49,799 nt of DNA from Thioclava indica (GTDB lineage Bacteria > Pseudomonadota > Alphaproteobacteria > Rhodobacterales > Rhodobacteraceae). Location of the stretch: positions 1-49,799 of the forward strand of contig NZ_AUNB01000023.1 in the NCBI RefSeq assembly GCF_000714545.1, written 5' to 3'. The notes under the pieces were generated by a model. That model saw only the letters and a list, made by a program, of their open reading frames with translations. It made no database searches and was not told where the DNA came from. The position numbers were made by a program, and so were the translations under genes. Positions 43,959-49,799 of this stretch are shown in pieces (the first letter of the stretch is position 1; each line of letters begins with the position of its first letter).

Positions 43959-45371
43959 TTAGACCAACAGGTGGTCGGGCATACGTTCCAGCAAGCGCTT
44001 GAGCGTTTCGATCGCTTGACGGAACCGCTCTTCGCTGACCCCGCCCGACAGCGCGATGCGCACCGCATTGGGCGCCTGCCCGTCTTGCAGCACATATTCA
44101 TCCGCCGCGCGCAGCAGCACGCCCTCGGCCTCGGCCATGCGCACAAACGCCGAGGCGCGCCAGCCCAGCGGCAAGGTCAGCCAGACAAAGCTCAGCCCCG
44201 ATTGCCAGCCCAGTTCCTGATCGCCAAGCGCCTGTAACAACATCTGCAACCGTCGCCCCATTTCGGCCTGCGCGCGGTGTTTAAGATCGAGCGCTTCGCC
44301 GCTGTCAAACAGCCCCGCCATGATGTCGGTGACCGGGCGCGACAGGCCGAAATAGCTGTGCTGCGCGGTCAGTCGGCCCGCCTCGCCCATGCCCTCAGGC
44401 GCGACCACAATGCCAAAGCGCATCCCCGCTGAAATGGATTTCGACAGCGAGGTGATATGCCAGCAGCGTTCAGGCGCAAGCGTGCGCAGGCTCGCCAAAC
44501 CGGTGACGGGGGCGGTGTAGCAATCATCCTCGATGATCTGCAAATCATGGCGGCGTGCAACCTCGACCAAGGCATGACGGCGCGCCATGCCCATCCGCCC
44601 GGCGGTGGGGTTTTGCGCATCAGGCGTAACACAAACCAACTGCCCGCCGTGGCGACGACAGGCTGCATCCAGCGCCTCGGGGATCATGCCCTCATCGTCA
44701 ATCGCTACGGCGCGTATTTCGGCCCGGTTCAGGCGCGCGGCATGGCGAAACCCCGGATAGGCCAGCGCCTCGGCGTGAATGACGGGGCGCTCACCGCGCA
44801 GGCAGCATTGCATCACGACGTTGATCCCGTTCTGCCCGCCATGGGTCAGCACCAGATCATCGGCCGTGATCGCATCGAAATCGGTATATTCCGAGAACCA
44901 GTTCAGCGCGGCTTGCCGGCAGTATTCGTCGCGCTTGAGGCCGGGATATTCCAGATAGTGCCAGCCGATATCATCGGCTGCTGCAATCATCGCGCGCTTG
45001 AGTGCCTCGGACTGCCCGATATCGGGCAATTGCGGCGAGCGCAGATCGACCACATTTTCATCAAGTGCAGGATCGCGCGACGCCATCGTGTACAATGTCT
45101 CGGTTGGCCCCATGCGGCGCGATTGTGTCGATACAAACGTGCCGCGCCCCACAACGGCCTGCAAAAGCCCCTCTTGCGTGGCAATTTGATAGCCGCGCGC
45201 GATGGTGCCCGGCGTAACCCCCAAGCGCCACGCCAAGTCCCTGACCGTTGGGAGTTTTGCGCCCGGTGCAAGGTCTCCGTTGCGGATCCCTTCGCGCAAT
45301 GCCCGCACGAGGGCGAGGTATTTCGGGCCGCTTTGGCGGGCGAGATCTGCTGTCCAGCTTGTATCAGTCAC
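43959..45371 (-). CDS. MocR-type regulator (GntR HTH fused to aminotransferase)
   Basis: A 470-residue protein with an N-terminal GntR winged helix (ALREGIRNGDLAPGAKLPTV, DLAWRLGVTPGTIARGYQIA) and a fold-type I PLP domain (TPDAQNPTAGRMGMARRHAL, IIEDDCYTAPV; PLP Lys in WHITSLSKSISAGMRFG). Such proteins often use PLP or an amino compound as effector. The start is GTG at 45371. It is divergent from the DUF1127 gene, and three TTGTATYM repeats lie in the gap and at its own start (45359-45441). The regulated pathway is unknown. Confidence 0.87.
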   Translation of the reverse strand: MTDTSWTADLARQSGPKYLALVRALREGIRNGDLAPGAKLPTVRDLAWRLGVTPGTIARGYQIATQEGLLQAVVGRGTFVSTQSRRMGPTETLYTMASRDPALDENVVDLRSPQLPDIGQSEALKRAMIAAADDIGWHYLEYPGLKRDEYCRQAALNWFSEYTDFDAITADDLVLTHGGQNGINVVMQCCLRGERPVIHAEALAYPGFRHAARLNRAEIRAVAIDDEGMIPEALDAACRRHGGQLVCVTPDAQNPTAGRMGMARRHALVEVARRHDLQIIEDDCYTAPVTGLASLRTLAPERCWHITSLSKSISAGMRFGIVVAPEGMGEAGRLTAQHSYFGLSRPVTDIMAGLFDSGEALDLKHRAQAEMGRRLQMLLQALGDQELGWQSGLSFVWLTLPLGWRASAFVRMAEAEGVLLRAADEYVLQDGQAPNAVRIALSGGVSEERFRQAIETLKRLLERMPDHLLV

Positions 45372-45441
45372 AATGTTTCTCTGGCCGACTCAATTTGCTA
45401 TTTGTATTCATCACCTACCAGAACAACACACATTGTATCAA
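45359..45441. promoter_or_regulatory. Three direct repeats, possible MocR operator
   Basis: TTGTATCAG (45359), TTGTATTCA (45402) and TTGTATCAA (45433) lie in the MocR-DUF1127 divide and at the MocR start codon. MocR regulators commonly bind spaced direct repeats. Found by eye; spacing is uneven (43 and 31 bases). Confidence 0.4.
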
Positions 45442-45459
45442 CACAAGAAAGGTATCCCC

Positions 45460-45648
45460 ATGTTGACCCTTACGCGGACCCGCCCCGCCCTCGCCCGTCA
45501 CGCCGCCAATGGTCTGACTGCGCGCGTTGCGCGTGCGCTGTCTGTGTATCGTTCGCGCAAGGCGCTGGGGAAACTGGATGATCGCCTGTTGAATGATATC
45601 GGACTAAGCCGCGCCAGCGCGCAAATCGAAATGCGCCGCTTCCTGTGA
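45460..45648 (+). CDS. DUF1127 family small protein
   Basis: A 62-residue basic protein ending with the DUF1127 core (VYRSRKALGKLDDRLLNDIG, then LSRASAQIEMRRF). Family members are small Arg-rich proteins in alphaproteobacteria, some with RNA-binding and phosphate- or stress-related roles. The ATG follows AGAAAGG. A terminator lies 41 bp after the stop. A longer upstream frame overlaps the MocR gene antisense and is rejected. Confidence 0.88.
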   Translation: MLTLTRTRPALARHAANGLTARVARALSVYRSRKALGKLDDRLLNDIGLSRASAQIEMRRFL

Positions 45649-45688
45649 CGCAAGCGGGCCTTCTGTTCCCCGGAGGGTCTGCACTTAG

Positions 45689-45716
45689 GCCGGGCCACGC
45701 GCCCGGCTCTTTTTTA
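45689..45716 (+). terminator. Rho-independent terminator of the DUF1127 gene
   Basis: GCCGGGC (45689-45695), loop CACGC, GCCCGGC (45701-45707), followed by TCTTTTTTAT. A classic intrinsic terminator. Confidence 0.85.
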
Positions 45717-45751
45717 TGATCCGCAAGAGTTTATGACCGGCAAAAGATGAA

Positions 45752-45775
45752 GGCCGGATGCAATCGCATCCGGCC
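45752..45775 (-). terminator. Terminator of the small Hint gene
   Basis: GGCCGGATGC (45752-45761) and GCATCCGGCC (45766-45775) make a perfect 10-bp stem with a 4-base loop. On the minus strand it is followed by TTCATCTTTT. It lies 33 bp beyond the stop of the gene at 45808. Confidence 0.65.
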
Positions 45776-45807
45776 CATCGTGCAAACCGTGTCAGAGGTC
45801 GGTTGGC

Positions 45808-46575
45808 CTAGGAAACTTTATGATCCACCAGCGGCGCATCGGGGCGCACAGGGGCATATTCAACAGCGTCGGGAAGCGCGGCCATCAGATCGGCGCGCGA
45901 TTGCGTCGAGAGAGCTGCGATATTGTCTGCGTTAGGGCGAAAGCTCTCGGACCAGATGCCGTTGGCCAACACCAGTTCATGGTGATCAAACAGCAATTGG
46001 AAATAGGTCACCTCGGGACAGGCGCATTGTGTCACGCCCTCAAGCCCGATCAGATCGCGCGCCATCACCAATTGTTCGCCGTTTGCGCCCAGTGCGGGCA
46101 TACTGGACAGCAAGCGGTGATTGGGCGACACGGTGATTTCGGTTTCCGGCAGATCGCGGCCCAGCGCACTGGCCGCCAGTCGCACCGGGCGCAGCAGCGG
46201 GTTCAGACCCAGCATGTGCCAGCCAAACCGACGCGCGCCGATCCAGCGCAGCTCTTGCAAGCCATTGTCGCGCGTCACAACCCGCTGACCTGCGCGCAAG
46301 TCCGAGACCGCCACTTCGCCCGCCTCGGTGACGATACGTGCATCTTGCGTGAAACAGGGAAGTGCCGCGATGACAGTCGCAATCTCACCGTTGAACAGCG
46401 CCTGCCCCTGCGCATCATAGCCGCGCACCATGCCGTTGCGTTCGTCATGATCGCTGAATTCAAGCCGAAGCATCTGCGCACAATCCGGCCCCTGCTCTGT
46501 GAAAACAGAGGTCAGGAAAGGGGTTTGCCCCGTGCTGTTCGTCGTCAAATCCATTTGCATGTCTGCCGCAGTCAT
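45808..46575 (-). CDS. Hint domain-containing protein
   Basis: About 255 residues. An N-terminal part of about 75 residues is followed by a Hint (Hedgehog/intein, Hint_2-type) domain: LPCFTQDARIVTEAGEVAVS with the nucleophilic Cys, VVTRDNGLQELRWIGARRFG, EITVSPNHRLLSS, YFQLLFDHHELVLANGIWSE. Unlike the neighbour at 46780 it has no RTX repeats. Hint domains cleave themselves from the preceding protein part. The start at 46575 (MTAADMQ) is chosen from an AGGG site. Its paralogy with the C-terminus of the next gene suggests a duplication. Confidence 0.83.
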   Translation of the reverse strand: MTAADMQMDLTTNSTGQTPFLTSVFTEQGPDCAQMLRLEFSDHDERNGMVRGYDAQGQALFNGEIATVIAALPCFTQDARIVTEAGEVAVSDLRAGQRVVTRDNGLQELRWIGARRFGWHMLGLNPLLRPVRLAASALGRDLPETEITVSPNHRLLSSMPALGANGEQLVMARDLIGLEGVTQCACPEVTYFQLLFDHHELVLANGIWSESFRPNADNIAALSTQSRADLMAALPDAVEYAPVRPDAPLVDHKVS

Positions 46576-46739
46576 CTTTGCCCTGTTTCCTTGGCGCTTT
46601 GCCAAGTCACTTGAGCCCCCATAAAAAGGTATGGCAGAACGGGACTTAAAGAAACGTTAAAACGCCCAAACTTCGCCAAGTTAGACGAAATTGAGCGTTT
46701 CCTGACATGAAACAGACATAATCTGTTCACGACATGTTT

Positions 46740-46765
46740 GCGCCCGGAACCGTAGCCCCGGGCGC
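46740..46765 (-). other. Stem-loop after the RTX gene
   Basis: GCGCCCGG (46740-46747) pairs with CCGGGCGC (46758-46765) with a 10-base loop. No U-run follows on the minus strand, so terminator function is uncertain. The remaining bases to 46606 are AT-richer and probably hold only this and the Hint-gene promoter. Confidence 0.4.
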
Positions 46766-46779
46766 GATAGGTCTGGCGA

Positions 46780-49700
46780 TCAGCCCTTGAGAAGAACCGC
46801 AGCCTCGTGCTTTTTCAAGGTCTTGCGTGCCGCTTGGTAGTCTTCGCGACCCGCCGAGGTTTGCAGCTCGGGGAACAGTTCGAAGATTTCCTGACGTTGC
46901 GCATTACCCATGCCACCCAAGGTCAGATCGCCCGGCTGGAAGCTTTCAGTCCAGGCACCGTTGCCCAGAACCACCTCGTGACGGTCGAACATAAAGTGCA
47001 GATAGCTTGTGCCCAGCGTCTGCGCCGAGGCGATGCCGTCATTGCCGATCAGGTGCTTGGCCGCGACGAGAACCTCGTGCTCTTCGAAGTAGAGCGCAGT
47101 CTTGTCATTGGCGACCAGCATCCGGTGGTTGGGCGAGACCAGCATATCGCGCTCGGGCAGATCGTTGCCGAGGCTTCCAGCCTTGATTAGCACCGGAGCC
47201 AGATGCGGCGCATCGTGCAGCATATCGCGGGTCAGATCGCAACGCCCGGCCCAACGGATTTCCTGAATGCCGTTGTCGCGCGTCAGAACCTTGTCGCCTT
47301 CTTTGAGCGTCTCGGCAGGCACTTCGCCTTTCGGCGTCGCAATCATCGTGCCCGGCGTAAAGCAGGGGATCACTTGCTCCATATTGGAGAATTCAAGCGT
47401 TCCATCCGGGTTGCCGTCGCCATCGAGGAAGGTGACCGTGCCCGCATAGGTGCTGACACCCGAGACCGGATCATAATCCGTCACCGTCTGATCAACCCGC
47501 AGCGGACCGGAGCCGGTCAGATCGAGCGTGTCGAAGTCGTCGCCACCCTCGCCACCATCCAGCGTGTCGCCTGCCCCGTCTTCAGCCGAGCCGACCACGA
47601 ACAGATCGCGATCATCGCCACCCGAGACCGAGTCATTCCCCGTGCCGCCGTTCAGCGTATCGTCGCCCTGCCCGCCTTTCAGCGTGTCGTTGCCAGCATC
47701 GCCAAACAGCGTGTCATTGTCGATCCCGCCATCCAGCATGTCATTGCCGGTGCCGCCATGGATCAGGTCGTCGTCATCCTCACCGTAGATAACGTCATTG
47801 CCCGCACCGCCCGACAGCGTGTCCATGCCGTTATCGGTGACCGGATCAGGGTAGATCGAGCTGTCATTGGGGACGTTGAGGATATCGGGATAGCTTGGGC
47901 CAAGACCACCATAGATCGTGTCATTGCCATCGCCGCCATCGACACTGTCCGAGCCTTCGCCCGAGGTGATCACGTCATTGCCGTCACCGCCAAAGACCGT
48001 ATCGGCATCGATGCCGGAGTCGATCACGTCATTGCCGGTGCCGCCATCGACATAATCCGCATCGTCGCCGGTGATGATCGTGTCATTGCCCGCGCCGCCA
48101 TAGACAGTGTCGAGATCGTTATTGGGGTTGGGGTCAGCGCTCCAACCGCCCGGGAAGGCGAGGTCCGGCTGGCCATCGCTGCCCGAGGTGTTGATGTAGT
48201 CATTGCCATCGCCACCTTCGGCCAAATCATTGCCGTTGCCGCCGATCAGGCTGTCATTGCCGGCGCCGCCGTTCAGCGTATCGTTGCCCGATTCACCGAT
48301 AAGCGTATCATTGCCGCTGTCGCCGTTAAGCAGATCATTGCCCGAGCCGCCGTTCAGGCTGTCATCGCCGGAGCCGCCATTGAGCGTATCGTTGCCCGCT
48401 TCGCCATAAAGCGTGTCATTGCCGCTATCACCGTTGAGCAGGTCATTGCCCGTGCCGCCATAGACAAGATCATCGCCCAGCCCCGCATCGACGGTATCGT
48501 TGCCCGCACCCGCTTCGACGATATCGTCATTGGGCGTGTCATGGGGCAGGATCGCGTCGCCATGGTCGATCATGTCGCCTTGGGGGTCGCCGGTGTAGTC
48601 ATAATCGATCAGATCATCGCCATCGGTGCCTTCAACGATGCCGTCGCCATCGGTCACGATGTTCTCGATATTCTCGAATTGCAGCGTGCCGACAGTGTTG
48701 CCGTTATCATCCAGGAAAGACACGGTGCCCGCATAGGTGCTGACACCCGTGACCGGATCGGTCGCCGTGACAGAGGACTCCACGCGCACCGGGCCTGCGC
48801 CCGTCAGATCGAGCGTGTCATAGTCATCGCCACCTTCCGAGCCATCAATGCTATCGCCCGAGCCATCGGCCGCCGATCCTACATTGAACACATCGCGATC
48901 ATCGCCGCCAACAAGGCTATCCGCGCCCGTGCCGCCGTCGATCGTGTCATTGCCAGCGCCACCGGTAACAGTGTCATCGCCCGCATCGCCCGACAGGCTG
49001 TCTGCGCCATCATCGCCGGAAAGGCTGTCATCGCCCTGCCCGCCCGACAGCGTGTCATCGCCCGCATCGCCCGACAGCGTGTCATCGCCTTGCTCGCCGT
49101 AAAGCACATCGTCGCCGGTGCCGCCGTTGATCACGTCATTGCCCGGCGCGCCAGTATCGGTATTCAGCGGAACCGTCTCGAAGTTGATGTCGGTAACCGT
49201 GATCGCCTGATCGGTATCGGCGCCGTTGTTATAGCCGATGGAGAGTTTCGCCGTCGGATCAGCGATCTCGACCAGAACCGAGCCCGTAGCGTCATCTGGG
49301 TCGATATTTCCGGAGTCGGAATCGGTGCCGGTAATCGTGTAGGTGCCGGAGCTGGCATCATAGCTGACGGTCTGGTCGCCCGAAGGCGTAATGGTGATAT
49401 CAACCGGGTTGCCTTCGTCATCGACAGCGAGCAGCGTCACGATATCGACGTGGTTATCGTAGCAATTGCCCTTGTCCAGATCGTTGATGCGGAACGAGAG
49501 GTTTTGCGCCTCGCCGGTGTAGTCGTCATTATCCGAGCTGAAGCTCAGCGTCGTCATCGAAGTCTTGTCGACCCCGCCTTCACCGCCGCGCCCATAAAGC
49601 TTGAGGCCCGAGTTTTCGTCAAAGCTGGCACCGCCGGTATATTCGGTGGTGTTGGTGTAGCTCGCCGTGGCACCGTGATCGAGCACGGTAAAATCGAACG

Positions 49701-49799
49701 CCACCTTGGTGTCGCCCAGATCGACGGTCTGATCCTCGATCTTGCCGCAATCGGTTTTAAAATCACCCCAATCGACGGTCTGATCGACCGGATCGGCGG
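46780..49799 (-). CDS. Large RTX-repeat protein with C-terminal Hint domain (5' end outside window)
   Basis: The frame is open to the window edge, so the true start lies beyond 49799; a GTG at 49704 is internal. Over 1000 residues are visible: an N-terminal beta-rich part ([18 protein letters not shown]), a long array of Ca-binding nonapeptides ([19 protein letters not shown] type, GGxGxDxUx), and a C-terminal Hint domain from about 47385 ([66 protein letters not shown]). A module of about 85 residues occurs twice (about 48660-48905 and 47385-47620). RTX proteins are normally secreted by type I systems; none is in view. Confidence 0.92.
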   Translation of the reverse strand, partial: ADPVDQTVDWGDFKTDCGKIEDQTVDLGDTKVAFDFTVLDHGATASYTNTTEYTGGASFDENSGLKLYGRGGEGGVDKTSMTTLSFSSDNDDYTGEAQNLSFRINDLDKGNCYDNHVDIVTLLAVDDEGNPVDITITPSGDQTVSYDASSGTYTITGTDSDSGNIDPDDATGSVLVEIADPTAKLSIGYNNGADTDQAITVTDINFETVPLNTDTGAPGNDVINGGTGDDVLYGEQGDDTLSGDAGDDTLSGGQGDDSLSGDDGADSLSGDAGDDTVTGGAGNDTIDGGTGADSLVGGDDRDVFNVGSAADGSGDSIDGSEGGDDYDTLDLTGAGPVRVESSVTATDPVTGVSTYAGTVSFLDDNGNTVGTLQFENIENIVTDGDGIVEGTDGDDLIDYDYTGDPQGDMIDHGDAILPHDTPNDDIVEAGAGNDTVDAGLGDDLVYGGTGNDLLNGDSGNDTLYGEAGNDTLNGGSGDDSLNGGSGNDLLNGDSGNDTLIGESGNDTLNGGAGNDSLIGGNGNDLAEGGDGNDYINTSGSDGQPDLAFPGGWSADPNPNNDLDTVYGGAGNDTIITGDDADYVDGGTGNDVIDSGIDADTVFGGDGNDVITSGEGSDSVDGGDGNDTIYGGLGPSYPDILNVPNDSSIYPDPVTDNGMDTLSGGAGNDVIYGEDDDDLIHGGTGNDMLDGGIDNDTLFGDAGNDTLKGGQGDDTLNGGTGNDSVSGGDDRDLFVVGSAEDGAGDTLDGGEGGDDFDTLDLTGSGPLRVDQTVTDYDPVSGVSTYAGTVTFLDGDGNPDGTLEFSNMEQVIPCFTPGTMIATPKGEVPAETLKEGDKVLTRDNGIQEIRWAGRCDLTRDMLHDAPHLAPVLIKAGSLGNDLPERDMLVSPNHRMLVANDKTALYFEEHEVLVAAKHLIGNDGIASAQTLGTSYLHFMFDRHEVVLGNGAWTESFQPGDLTLGGMGNAQRQEIFELFPELQTSAGREDYQAARKTLKKHEAAVLLKG

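Noticed and set aside
48203-49102. Plus-strand Ser/Pro-rich frames opposite the RTX gene
   Set aside because: They are antisense reflections of Asp/Gly repeat codons.
47600-49110. Regular repeated sequence suggestive of a CRISPR or satellite array
   Set aside because: The periodicity of 27 bases matches nonapeptide codons of the RTX array, with no constant repeats separated by unique spacers.
49704-49799. Start of the RTX gene at GTG 49704
   Set aside because: The frame continues without a stop to the window edge with similar composition (repeated DQTVD and GDxK segments), so the gene is cut by the window.

Overview
The window reads as a chromosomal segment of a GC-rich alphaproteobacterium, most likely a Rhodobacterales member. 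The evidence is a cd1-type denitrification cluster in the Paracoccus-like order nirSECF-DL-GHJN, norCBQDEF, a DUF1127 gene, a LuxI/LuxR pair and Hint/RTX proteins typical of that order. I saw no rRNA, tRNA or CRISPR.

Layout. (1) 1-1475: a decayed polymorphic-toxin tail with an intact immunity-like gene, then IS5 and IS21 transposase remnants. (2) 1483-6757: a DUF2282/DUF692/DUF2063/DoxX locus of the bufferin (copper-buffering peptide) type, run by an ECF sigma factor and a zinc-finger anti-sigma factor, followed by a small membrane protein and a permuted papain-fold hydrolase. (3) 6758-11965: an accessory patch with IS110 and IS5 debris, a histidine-kinase stump, a GFA-family gene, an MscS channel and a DUF2270 membrane protein. 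(4) 11966-33602: the denitrification island. It holds an Nnr/Dnr-type regulator, DUF4202, norCBQDEF, nirX (ApbE), nnrS, a conserved membrane protein, nirI, nirS and the heme d1 genes nirE-C-F-DL-G-H-J-N, ending in a CbiX-type chelatase and a small membrane protein. Four similar 14-bp sites (TTRAS-N4-GTCAA) precede norC, nnrS, the membrane protein and the nirI/nirS divide, so the island is probably one NO-responsive regulon: NirS makes NO, NorCB removes it, and the remaining genes build heme d1 or support the two enzymes. (5) 33788-38246: cyclopropane fatty acid synthase, then an ArsR-controlled group of ArsP-type permease, small thioredoxin, OsmC-like protein and CDF exporter. (6) 38351-41999: yqiK (flotillin), an unknown gene, rimB, rimK and an aspartoacylase-family gene, each damaged by internal or terminal deletions, with yqiJ apparently spared. 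(7) 42031-43906: quorum sensing, with luxI, a full luxR and a divergent LuxR-type protein lacking its DNA-binding half. (8) 43959-49799: a MocR regulator, a DUF1127 protein, a small Hint protein and a large RTX-Hint protein running off the end of the window.

Best leads: the deletion-dominated decay of the flotillin/RimK block, the autoinducer-domain-only LuxR protein, the split divergent bufferin locus with matching GTAAC-N16 promoter candidates, the chelatase and small membrane protein closing the heme d1 operon, and the palindrome found at the break points of two IS5 remnants. All calls come from reading the sequence; no database search was run.
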